Shown: positions 7,663 to 14,076 of the stretch, piece by piece
Position numbering within the stretch: position 1 is the first letter of the stretch
How the letters are laid out: each line of letters opens with the position of its first letter
NCBI GenBank assembly: GCA_964575715.1
Contig: CAZNSG010000160.1
Location: 1-15,488 of the forward strand
Direction: 5' to 3'
Length of the DNA: 15,488 nt
Origin: PNAI01 sp964575715
GTDB lineage: Bacteria > Pseudomonadota > Alphaproteobacteria > Rhizobiales > Xanthobacteraceae
Position numbers and translations under genes: made by a program
The notes under the pieces: model-generated
Seen by the model: only the letters and a program-made list of their open reading frames with translations
Told to the model about the DNA's origin: nothing
Database searches by the model: none

Positions 7663-9036
7663 GTGAGCAACGATCAACCCACCATCTACGCCCTCTCCTC
7701 TGGCCGACCGCCGGCGGCGATTGCCGTTGTGCGCATATCCGGTCCGCGCGCTCGATTCGCTCTCGAAACAATGATCGGTCGCGTGCCCGAGGCGCGAAAA
7801 GCCACGCTGGTGCGGGTGCGCGATACGAACACGGGCGAAACGATCGACGAAGCGCTGGCGTTGTGGTTTCCCGGGCCAAAGAGCGAAACCGGTGAGGATG
7901 TTGCCGAGTTGCAGCTGCATGGCGGGCGTGCGGTCATCGCCAGGGTTTTTTCGGTATTGGGCAAGTTCGATGGCCTGCGGCCGGCCGAGCCGGGAGAATT
8001 CACCCGCCGCGCATTCGAAAATGGCCGGCTGGATCTGACCGCGGTCGAAGGCTTGGCCGATCTGATCTATGCCGAAACCGAAGTGCAGCGGCGGCAAGCG
8101 TTCCGGCAGCTCAAGGGATATTTGGGCGATCGCGCCGAGCGCTGGCGCGCGCGGCTGATCGAGGCGCTCGCGCTGGTTGAGGCGCGGATCGATTTCTCCG
8201 ATGAAGCCGATGTGCCGGAGGATTTGGTTGGTCCGGCGCTTGCGATCGCGCAAGGCCTGCGCGCTGAAATTACGGCGGTACTTGCCGGTGCGCCCCGCGG
8301 CGAGCGGCTGCGGGAGGGGTTGGTGGTGGCCATTGCCGGGCCACCCAATGCAGGCAAATCGACCTTGCTCAACCGCATCGCCAAGCGCGAGGCGGCCATC
8401 GTTTCGCCGATACCGGGCACAACCCGCGACGTGATCGAGGTCCATCTGGATCTCAACGGGTATCCGGTTACGTTGCTCGACATGGCCGGAATCCGCGAAA
8501 GCAGCGATCCGGTCGAGCAGGAAGGCATTAACCGTGCACGGTCGCGCGCGGCGGGCGCGGATGTAGTGCTCTGGGTGGTGGAAGCGGGGGCCGGGGCCGA
8601 CGATGGCTGGCCTGCGGCGATGAATAAGGCCGAAGGGCAGGAGATTTGGCTGCTCAGAAACAAGGCGGATTTGGAAATCGCCAGACCGCTAGAAAAACTA
8701 ATGAATGAACAAGAAATACTATTCAGTTATATGTTTTCGATATCGGCGGTAACTGGGGAAGGAATGAATGAACTGATGAATCAATTATCATATCATGTTC
8801 AGACATATTTTTCCGCAGGCGAAACTGCCTTGATCACCCGTGCGAGGCACCGATTGGCCCTGGAAGAGGCTGCCTTGGCCCTAAGTCGGGCCTGTGATGA
8901 GAGAATCGCGGGTCGTGAGGATATCATAGCCGAAGAGCTGCGGCTGGCCGGTCGGGCGCTGGGCCGGCTGACCGGGCGGGTCGATGTGGAGGATATTTTG
9001 GATGTGATTTTCCGTGATTTTTGCATCGGAAAATGA
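7663..9036 (+). CDS. mnmE: tRNA modification GTPase MnmE (TrmE)
   Basis: With MnmG it installs the carboxymethylaminomethyl (or aminomethyl) group on C5 of the wobble uridine U34 of tRNAs reading split codon boxes, using a tetrahydrofolate one-carbon unit and GTP. The N-terminal folate-binding domain begins DQPTIYALSSGRPPAAIAVVR and has AELQLHGG and PGEFTRRAFENG. The inserted G domain has G1 GPPNAGKS (about residues 226-233), G2 GTTRD, G3 DMAG and G4 NKAD. The C-terminus ends in CIGK with the conserved cysteine. The length of 457 residues is normal. GTG at 7663 is chosen because homology starts there; an upstream TTG at 7630 would add unrelated residues. Codons from about 8686 to 8815 are strikingly AT-rich compared with the rest of the gene. 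Confidence 0.97.
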   Translation: MSNDQPTIYALSSGRPPAAIAVVRISGPRARFALETMIGRVPEARKATLVRVRDTNTGETIDEALALWFPGPKSETGEDVAELQLHGGRAVIARVFSVLGKFDGLRPAEPGEFTRRAFENGRLDLTAVEGLADLIYAETEVQRRQAFRQLKGYLGDRAERWRARLIEALALVEARIDFSDEADVPEDLVGPALAIAQGLRAEITAVLAGAPRGERLREGLVVAIAGPPNAGKSTLLNRIAKREAAIVSPIPGTTRDVIEVHLDLNGYPVTLLDMAGIRESSDPVEQEGINRARSRAAGADVVLWVVEAGAGADDGWPAAMNKAEGQEIWLLRNKADLEIARPLEKLMNEQEILFSYMFSISAVTGEGMNELMNQLSYHVQTYFSAGETALITRARHRLALEEAALALSRACDERIAGREDIIAEELRLAGRALGRLTGRVDVEDILDVIFRDFCIGK

Positions 9037-9082
9037 TGGTGCTCCTGGTGGATATTGGCAGGCTTCGGGCACATGGGGCGGG

Positions 9083-9098
9083 TGTTTCACGTGAAACA
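9083..9098. promoter_or_regulatory. parS centromere site 1 (perfect)
   Basis: TGTTTCACGTGAAACA is the exact 16-bp consensus palindrome bound by the chromosomal partition protein ParB. It lies in the mnmE-mnmG gap, a location where alphaproteobacteria often carry parS near the replication origin. ParB loads here and spreads to segregate the origin. Confidence 0.95.
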
Positions 9099-9131
9099 AT
9101 TCGTTATCTATACGGAATCTATCCGAAGTAG

Positions 9132-9147
9132 GGTTTCACGTGAAACA
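9132..9147. promoter_or_regulatory. parS centromere site 2 (one mismatch)
   Basis: GGTTTCACGTGAAACA matches the parS consensus at 15 of 16 bases; the only change is the outermost T to G. It lies 49 bp from the first site, measured start to start. The pair sits just upstream of mnmG, so ParB bound here could also affect mnmG transcription. Confidence 0.9.
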
Positions 9148-9208
9148 GATCGTTTTTCGTTTTGACCGCCTAATATTCCTTCGATAAAGAGGCCCAAAGG
9201 TCTTCCCG

Positions 9209-11092
9209 ATGAATTTCTCCGCCACAAAGAGACGATTCGACGTGATCGTGATTGGCGGCGGCCACGCCGGCTGCGAGGCCGCGGCGGCGGCGGCGCGCAT
9301 GGGTGCGGCAACGGCCATGATGACCCATCGGTTTGAGACCATCGGCGCCATGTCCTGCAATCCCGCCATCGGCGGGCTGGGGAAGGGGCATCTGGTGCGT
9401 GAGATCGACGCCCTCGATGGTTTGATGGGGCGGGTGGCCGATCGCGGCGGCATCCAGTTCCGGGTGCTCAACCGCCGCAAGGGGCCCGCCGTGCGCGGGC
9501 CGCGTGCGCAAGCGGATCGCAAGCTTTATGCCGCCGCCATGCAGCAGGCGATCTTAGAGACCGCCAATCTGACCGTCATCGAAGGCGAGGCGGACGATGT
9601 TGAAATGGATGGCCGGCGTGCCAGCGCGGTTCGGCTGGTCGATGGCCGAAGATTTGGCGCCAGCGCGGTTGTTTTGACGACGGGAACATTTTTGCGCGGT
9701 CTGATTCATGTCGGCGAAGAGCGCACGCCGGCTGGCCGGGTCGGCGAAGCGCCCGCGATCGGACTCGCGCGCACGCTGGAGCGGTTCGGTTTCTCGCTCG
9801 GCCGGCTCAAGACCGGCACGCCGCCGCGGCTCGACGGCACGACCATCGATTGGGCCGGTCTAACAATGCAGCCGGGCGACGAGCCGCCGGAGCCGTTCTC
9901 GGTGCTGACCGAACGGATCGAGAATCGGCAGATTGCCTGTGCCATCACGCGCACCACGGCCGCCACGCACAAGATCATCCGCGAGAACGTGCACCGCTCG
10001 CCAATGTATTCCGGCCAGATCAAGAGCACCGGCCCGCGCTACTGTCCCTCGATCGAAGACAAGATCGTGCGCTTTGGCGAGCGCGACGGACATCAGATAT
10101 TTCTGGAGCCGGAAGGACTCGAGGATACGACGGTCTATCCGAACGGAATTTCCACGGCGCTGCCGGCGGAGGTGCAGCGCGCGCTGGTCGCGACAATTCC
10201 GGGCTTGGAGCGCGCCCGCATCGTCCGGCCGGGCTATGCGATCGAATACGATTACGTCGATCCGCGCGAACTGCACGCGAGCTTGCAGAGCAAGAAGATT
10301 CATGGTTTGTTCCTGGCAGGCCAGATCAACGGCACCACCGGTTATGAGGAAGCGGCGGCGCAGGGTCTGGTCGCGGGGCTCAACGCGGCGGCATTGGCTG
10401 GCGGCGCGCAAGGCGTCATCGTGTTCGATCGCTCGGAAGGTTATCTCGGGGTGATGATCGACGATCTGGTGACGCGCGGGGTGAGCGAGCCCTATCGCAT
10501 GTTCACATCAAGGGCGGAATACCGGCTCAGCTTGCGCGCCGACAATGCCGACCAGCGGCTCACGGCCAAGGGCATCGCGATCGGCTGCGTCGGGGCAACG
10601 CGAGCAAATCATTTCCGCGCAAAAATGTCGACGCTGGAGCGCGCACGCGCCCTGGCGCACGAACGTTCGGTGACGCCGACGGAGGCGAAACGATTCGGCA
10701 TTGCGCTTAATCTCGATGGGGTGCGGCGGAGCGCGTTCGAGCTGCTGTCCTATCCGAGCTTGAGATTTGCCGACATCAAGCGGATCTGGCCGGAATTCTC
10801 TGCGGTCACCGACAAGATCGGCGAGCAGCTCGAGATCGACGCCAAATACGCGGTCTATCTGGAGCGCCAGGCGGCGGATGTCGTGAGCTATCGCCGCGAC
10901 GAGGGCTTCGAGCTGCCGGATGAAATCGACTATGGGCGAATTCCCGGCCTGTCGAACGAGCTGCGGCAGAAACTGCAATCGATTCGGCCCCGTACCATTG
11001 GCCACGCCGGCCGCATCGACGGGATCACGCCGGTGGCGTTGACGCTGCTGGTGGCGCACGCGCGGCGCAAGGGCGGACGCAGTGTGGCGTAG
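9209..11092 (+). CDS. mnmG: tRNA uridine-5-carboxymethylaminomethyl modification enzyme MnmG (GidA)
   Basis: The FAD- and NADH-using partner of MnmE in wobble U34 modification. The 627 residues match the usual family length. The N-terminal dinucleotide-binding motif is VIVIGGGHAGCEAA (about residues 12-25). Other family signatures follow: MSCNPAIGGLGKGHLVREID, FRVLNRRKGPAVRGPRAQAD, GRLKTGTPPRLDG with the conserved Cys region after it, and the second FAD motif GLFLAGQINGTTGYEEAAAQG. The C-terminal MnmE- and tRNA-binding region includes VTRGVSEPYRMFTSRAEYRL and ends with the helical ARRKGG tail. AAAGG 8 bases before the ATG is a good ribosome site. In most relatives rsmG, parA and parB follow; here an opposing protease gene starts 12 bases after the stop. 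Confidence 0.98.
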   Translation: MNFSATKRRFDVIVIGGGHAGCEAAAAAARMGAATAMMTHRFETIGAMSCNPAIGGLGKGHLVREIDALDGLMGRVADRGGIQFRVLNRRKGPAVRGPRAQADRKLYAAAMQQAILETANLTVIEGEADDVEMDGRRASAVRLVDGRRFGASAVVLTTGTFLRGLIHVGEERTPAGRVGEAPAIGLARTLERFGFSLGRLKTGTPPRLDGTTIDWAGLTMQPGDEPPEPFSVLTERIENRQIACAITRTTAATHKIIRENVHRSPMYSGQIKSTGPRYCPSIEDKIVRFGERDGHQIFLEPEGLEDTTVYPNGISTALPAEVQRALVATIPGLERARIVRPGYAIEYDYVDPRELHASLQSKKIHGLFLAGQINGTTGYEEAAAQGLVAGLNAAALAGGAQGVIVFDRSEGYLGVMIDDLVTRGVSEPYRMFTSRAEYRLSLRADNADQRLTAKGIAIGCVGATRANHFRAKMSTLERARALAHERSVTPTEAKRFGIALNLDGVRRSAFELLSYPSLRFADIKRIWPEFSAVTDKIGEQLEIDAKYAVYLERQAADVVSYRRDEGFELPDEIDYGRIPGLSNELRQKLQSIRPRTIGHAGRIDGITPVALTLLVAHARRKGGRSVA

Positions 11093-11104
11093 GGCGTTTC
11101 ATTT

Positions 11105-11536
11105 TTAAATCTTTTGACGGAGGCCCCATTGCTGCGGGGTAAATGTGATCTTGTTTTGAGCGCGATTCACGACCAGCCGCCCTTGCTCAAGAATGTCCCT
11201 GCCAAGCAATGAGGGGAAACGATGGTTGTGTCTTGTCGGGGCGGAAAATTCGATCTTCAAGAGGTAGGAATATACGTACCGTCTATCGGAGAACGATAAT
11301 ATGACTGCCTCATTAAATCCTTTTGCCGAGCCACCAATGCCTTCGCTTGTGGTGAGGTCGGTGAGTGTCCTGAAATCAATTCCCAGTTTCTTGCTATCCG
11401 TTGGCATCAGTACCGTACCGTCGGCTCCGGTATCGACGAGAAATGATATTAGTCCGCGATGCTTGAGGCGCGGAATCGAAATGCGCGCCTCAAGATACGG
11501 CGCGCCCGAGGTATTTCCAAACCGGCCTTCCAACAT
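11105..11536 (-). CDS. Retropepsin-like (clan AA) aspartic protease
   Basis: A 143-residue single-domain protein. The active-site loop is FLVDTGADGTVL with Asp35-Thr36-Gly37. The second conserved strand-helix is SLLGRDIL (109-116), followed by LVVNRAQNKITF. The layout is that of bacterial retropepsin-like proteases, which act as homodimers with one Asp per subunit; substrates are mostly unknown. It has no signal peptide, so it is probably cytoplasmic. It is the downstream member of a minus-strand pair with the DUF5678-like gene. The 201-bp palindromic element at 11543-11743 ends only 6 bases before this ATG, so the ribosome site is partly made of the element and expression may depend on it. 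It converges on mnmG. Confidence 0.8.
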   Translation of the reverse strand: MLEGRFGNTSGAPYLEARISIPRLKHRGLISFLVDTGADGTVLMPTDSKKLGIDFRTLTDLTTSEGIGGSAKGFNEAVILSFSDRRYVYSYLLKIEFSAPTRHNHRFPSLLGRDILEQGRLVVNRAQNKITFTPQQWGLRQKI

Positions 11537-11542
11537 GGAATT

Positions 11543-11743
11543 ATACCAGCGGCAGCAATTATTGACTCATCGCCGTCACCCTGAGGTGCGAGCGAAGCGA
11601 GCCTCGAAGGGTCGACGGCCGGGGTGTTGCAGCATCGGGGCCGTTCATCCTTCGAGGGCCGCCATAGCGCGTCGAAGACGCGCGTTAACGCTCTTATGGC
11701 GGCCACCTCAGGATGACGGGTCAAACATTATCGCCGTTGGTAT
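11543..11743. repeat. 201-bp palindromic repeat element (copy 2) inserted within a gene pair
   Basis: The ends ATACCAGC (11543-11550) and GTTGGTAT (11736-11743) are inverted copies with one mismatch. The next bases are also mirrored: CACCCTGAGG near the left and CCTCAGGATGAC near the right, then TCGAAGG/CCTTCGA arms, giving a long imperfect hairpin. It shares its end sequence and the TTGACTCATC tract with the element at 3770-3980. The interior includes GCGCGTCGAAGACGCGCG (11667-11684), the core of the 32-bp repeats at 12210-12273. It separates the stop codon of the DUF5678-like gene from the start codon of the protease gene. Confidence 0.75.
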
Positions 11744-12030
11744 TACAAGATCAGTTTTCGTCCGCTCGTATCGACGTAGCGAATGATCGCTTCATTGGGG
11801 GGAAGGCCCTTCTTCTTGAGCTTAGAAACAAGCGCGCTAAAAGATTTCGCGGCCGCACAAATCTTGCCGTCATAAAGCCCGACCCATTCGTTTGGGTGTT
11901 TATCGATCAGCCTGGGATGATCCGATGAAAGGAGTCGTGCTGCGCGAGAGAATCTGCGCAATTGTCGGTCCATCTGCTTCGGTGTTGCACCGAGCTGGGA
12001 CGCGAGAGTCTTTTCGGATAGCCGAGGCAC
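11743..12030 (-). CDS. Small DUF5678-like protein
   Basis: A 95-residue protein. The C-terminal half, HPNEWVGLYDGKICAAAKSF followed by ALVSKLKKKGLPPNEAIIRYV, matches the short alpha-beta pattern of DUF5678: a WVAL-type strand, a basic helix, then an xxxYV strand. The function of that family is unknown. The GTG at 12030 is the longest start; an ATG at 11973 (MDRQLRRFSR) would give 76 residues and still contain the whole domain. The stop codon TAA (11743-11745) overlaps the edge of the palindromic element by one base. The gene is co-oriented with and directly upstream of the retropepsin-like protease, and the two would be almost adjacent without the element. A functional pairing, for example regulator or substrate with protease, is inference. 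Confidence 0.62.
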   Translation of the reverse strand: MPRLSEKTLASQLGATPKQMDRQLRRFSRAARLLSSDHPRLIDKHPNEWVGLYDGKICAAAKSFSALVSKLKKKGLPPNEAIIRYVDTSGRKLIL

Positions 12031-12209
12031 CAGTTACCACCATTGAAAGAGTCAATATGGGCTCCCAAGGCGTGGCCCGGAACCCATGAATTAATATGAC
12101 TCTTCTTACAGGGCTAGACAAGAGTAGCAAAACGAGTCCGTGAGCGATTCGCTTTCACGTCGAGGGGCGCAAGGCGGATGGGCTGGTGGTGGCGATGGGT
12201 TTCGCCATA

Positions 12210-12273
12210 GCGCGTCGAAGACGCGCGTGACCGCGCTTATGGCGCGTCGAAGACGCGCGTGAACGCACTTATG
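12210..12273. repeat. Two tandem copies of a 32-bp palindrome-containing repeat
   Basis: The units at 12210-12241 and 12242-12273 differ at two positions. Each opens with the hairpin GCGCGTC-GAA-GACGCGC and ends CTTATG. A third copy lies inside the palindromic element at 11667-11698. Two abutting units with no spacers exclude a CRISPR; a REP-like scattered repeat is the best reading. Confidence 0.75.
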
Positions 12274-12326
12274 GCTCAACTCATCCTACGCGCTTGCGCT
12301 TTTCGGCCGTTGCCAATGCCCGAAAA

Positions 12327-12356
12327 ATGTGTACGATTTGAGCGAATTATACACAT
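12327..12356. promoter_or_regulatory. Inverted-repeat operator candidate for vapBC
   Basis: ATGTGTA (12327-12333) and TACACAT (12350-12356) form a perfect inverted repeat with a 16-base gap, ending 19 bases before the vapB start. VapBC complexes typically repress their own promoter by binding such repeats, so this is the likely autoregulatory operator; the binding itself is inferred. Confidence 0.55.
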
Positions 12357-12375
12357 CCATTGCCGGGGCAATCCG

Positions 12376-12579
12376 ATGCGCACCAACATCGAGATCGACG
12401 ACACGCTCATCGCCGAAGCGCAAAAACTTTCCGGTCTGCGCACCAAGAAGGCGACGGTGGAGGAGGCGCTCCGATTGATGGTCAAGTTGCGACGGCAAAA
12501 GGCCACCGATTCGGCATTCGGTAAACACCGCTGGCGCGGCGATCTCGGCCGCAGCCGCAGGGGCCGCGGGGTCGCGTGA
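12376..12579 (+). CDS. vapB: VapB-family antitoxin
   Basis: A 67-residue antitoxin of a type II system. The N-terminus MRTNIEIDDTLIAEAQKLSG forms the short DNA-binding strand and first helix of the VapB (DUF2191) fold; TKKATVEEALRLMVKLRRQK is the second helix. The C-terminal tail is Arg-rich and would wrap the toxin active site, with the Trp in HRWRGDL typical of this subgroup. The ATG at 12376 is chosen because homology starts there; the open frame extends upstream to 12259 through repeat DNA without homology. The stop TGA overlaps the vapC GTG (GTGA), so translation is coupled. Likely autorepressed through the palindrome at 12327-12356. Confidence 0.88.
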   Translation: MRTNIEIDDTLIAEAQKLSGLRTKKATVEEALRLMVKLRRQKATDSAFGKHRWRGDLGRSRRGRGVA

Positions 12580-12977
12580 TTGTTGTCGACAGCACGGTCT
12601 GGATCGACTTTCTCAACGGGCGGAGCGCGCCGCATGTCCGGCGGCTGCGCGCATTGCTCGGCGCGAGCGAGATTATCGTCGGCGACCTGATGCTCTGCGA
12701 AGTGCTGCAAGGTCTCGAAAGCGAACGCGCGGCGCGGGATGTCGAGCGTTTGCTCCGCCGTTTCGACATTGTGCCGATGGCCGGCGATGCCATCGCGGTC
12801 GCCGCGGCGCGCAATTTCCGGGCGCTGCGGGCGCGCGACATCACCGTCCGCAAGACCATCGATCTTCTGATTGGTACATGGTGCATCGAGAATCGGCACC
12901 CGCTGCTTCACAACGATCGCGATTTCGATGTCATGGCGCGATACCTGGGCCTGGTTGAAGTGCCGGTGAGGGCGTGA
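12576..12977 (+). CDS. vapC: VapC-family PIN-domain ribonuclease toxin
   Basis: A 133-residue PIN-domain endoribonuclease. VapC toxins cut specific RNAs, often initiator tRNA or the sarcin-ricin loop of 23S rRNA, and so halt translation until VapB neutralises them. The acidic metal-binding residues are all visible: Asp5 in IVVDSTVWIDFL, Glu42 in LCEVLQGL, Asp96 in KTIDLLIGTW, and Asp114 with Asp116/118 in LLHNDRDFD. The length is standard and nothing suggests inactivation. It begins with GTG inside the vapB stop codon. The target RNA cannot be deduced. Its stop codon overlaps the ATG of a short HTH-antitoxin relic. Confidence 0.92.
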   Translation: MIVVDSTVWIDFLNGRSAPHVRRLRALLGASEIIVGDLMLCEVLQGLESERAARDVERLLRRFDIVPMAGDAIAVAAARNFRALRARDITVRKTIDLLIGTWCIENRHPLLHNDRDFDVMARYLGLVEVPVRA

Positions 12978-13075
12978 TGGGCTTCCTGACCGCACTCGAT
13001 CGCGATGTCGAGATCGACATCCGCCGCATGCCGCGCTCGCGAGCGGCGGAGCGCATCAGCGTGGTGGCGGCGTGA
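12977..13075 (+). pseudogene. C-terminal remnant of an XRE-type HTH antitoxin/regulator
   Basis: A 32-residue frame starts at an ATG that overlaps the vapC stop (TGATG). It reads FLTALDRDVEIDIRRMPRSR and ends RISVVAA. Many alphaproteobacterial XRE-family regulators, often HigA-like antitoxins next to RelE/HigB toxins, end in just this way (FLTALGxDVEIxVxPxPRxR...ISVVAA). The HTH itself is missing, so this looks like the tail of a deleted antitoxin gene. Translation by coupling to vapC is possible but probably meaningless. I judged the match from memory of the family, not from a search. Confidence 0.6.
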
Positions 13076-13158
13076 GGTTTTCCGTCAAGCCCGCGCATGA
13101 CGGACAAGTGGAGAGTTATGGGTGCAGCCATGGCGAAAGACGCCAAAATCATCATTGA

Positions 13159-13186
13159 GTTGCATTCAACCCCGCCGTGCTATAGA
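13159..13186 (+). promoter_or_regulatory. Candidate promoter of the tcmP operon
   Basis: GTTGCA (13159-13164) followed after 16 bases by TATAGA (13181-13186) is a fair -35/-10 pair 27 bases before the tcmP ATG. This is the only AT-richer stretch in the 137-bp gap, so the five genes to the right probably share it. TTGA-gttgca-TTCAA at 13155-13169 is nearly palindromic and could be an operator. Confidence 0.35.
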
Positions 13187-13212
13187 ACAAAAAGCGAACA
13201 TGGAACGCAGCC

Positions 13213-14076
13213 ATGCCGGTACATTCGTTCGGCGGCGCGTGGACAGAGCGCAAGCTCTCGGTCGTGCGGCGCTATCTGGAAATTTATGCGCAGGCCTTGA
13301 AAAATCAGCCCTTTCAGCGGCTCTATATTGACGCATTTGCAGCAACCGGCGACCGGATAGACAAGCGGCGCGAAGCCTTGCCGCTTCTTGATTTTCCTGA
13401 GTTTGATGATGTTGCGAAAGGCTCGGCGCGTCTTGCGCTCGAAATTGAGCCGCCGTTTCATCGATACGTTCTCATCGAACGCGCCGTGCGGCGGGCGAGC
13501 GAACTTTCGGCGCTTAAAGCGGAATATCCGAGCCGCACAATCGAAGTTATCAACGCCGACGCAAACGATGCGATTGCTGCGTTGTGCAAGACAACGAGCT
13601 GGCGCGGAACACGCGGCGTCGTCTTTCTGGACCCTTACGGCCTGCAAGTAACATGGGAAACGCTTGTCGCCATATCGCGCACGCAAGCGCTTGATGTCTG
13701 GATTCTTTTTCCCTCCGGCATGGGGTTGAATCGTCTATTAACGAAAAGCGGTGACATTCGGCAGGAATGGCAGGATACATTGGATCGCAGCCTAGGCACG
13801 GCGGAATGGCGGTTGGCCTTCTATCGCAGCGAAGATGATGTTGATCTGTTTGAGGGAGCACGCAGCAAGACGATCAAGGATGCGAATGCAGCGAAGCTCG
13901 AAAATTTCTACCTTGATCGACTCCGCTCGATATTTCCGACTGTCATGAACACTTGCGTTCGCCTGACCAACAGCAAGGACCAAACAATGTACCTTTTGTG
14001 TTTTGCGAGTGCTAATCGATCTGCGAAAGTGAAAGCGCTGGCGACGAAACTCGCGCGCTGGGCCGTGGAGGCATAA
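13213..14076 (+). CDS. tcmP: Three-Cys-motif partner protein TcmP
   Basis: A 287-residue cytoplasmic protein resembling the three-Cys-motif partner family, which is found beside Gp37/Gp68-type proteins. The N-terminus HSFGGAWTERKLSVVRRYLE is characteristic. The order of motifs looks like a class I methyltransferase: RLYIDAFAATG (about 41-51) as the SAM-loop position, YVLIE (about 85-89) as the strand-2 acid, INADANDAI, and VVFLDPYGLQVTW (about 137-149) where N6-adenine and RNA methyltransferases have DPPY-type motifs. Methylation is therefore a hypothesis; the family has no settled function that I know of. The ATG at 13213 has a weak ribosome site (GGAACG). The stop overlaps the next start as TAATG, so it is coupled to its partner. 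Codon use and GC resemble the neighbours. Confidence 0.85.
   Translation: MPVHSFGGAWTERKLSVVRRYLEIYAQALKNQPFQRLYIDAFAATGDRIDKRREALPLLDFPEFDDVAKGSARLALEIEPPFHRYVLIERAVRRASELSALKAEYPSRTIEVINADANDAIAALCKTTSWRGTRGVVFLDPYGLQVTWETLVAISRTQALDVWILFPSGMGLNRLLTKSGDIRQEWQDTLDRSLGTAEWRLAFYRSEDDVDLFEGARSKTIKDANAAKLENFYLDRLRSIFPTVMNTCVRLTNSKDQTMYLLCFASANRSAKVKALATKLARWAVEA

Larger units (their letters stand above)
12031..12375. other. Intergenic region with tandem repeat and VapBC control sequences
   Basis: No gene is supported. It holds the divergent upstream regions of the minus-strand DUF5678-like gene and of vapBC, the 32-bp tandem repeat (12210-12273) and the vapBC operator. A minus-strand open frame (11900-12130) overlaps the DUF5678-like gene in another frame and looks like chance. 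Confidence 0.5.

Noticed and set aside
7495..8445. 316-residue minus-strand open frame over mnmE
   Set aside because: It is antisense to well-supported mnmE, rich in Arg/Gln/His as expected for a GC-rich shadow frame, and has no motif.
9108..9522. Minus-strand frames crossing the parS region
   Set aside because: Proline/Arg-rich shadows of mnmG; the parS sites and mnmG explain the DNA.
11093..11104. Terminator between mnmG and the convergent protease gene
   Set aside because: The gap is 12 bases and no hairpin with a T tract was visible.
12210..12273. Possible CRISPR array from repeated 32-bp units
   Set aside because: There are only two units, directly abutting with no spacers, and no cas genes; a third copy lies inside a palindromic element.
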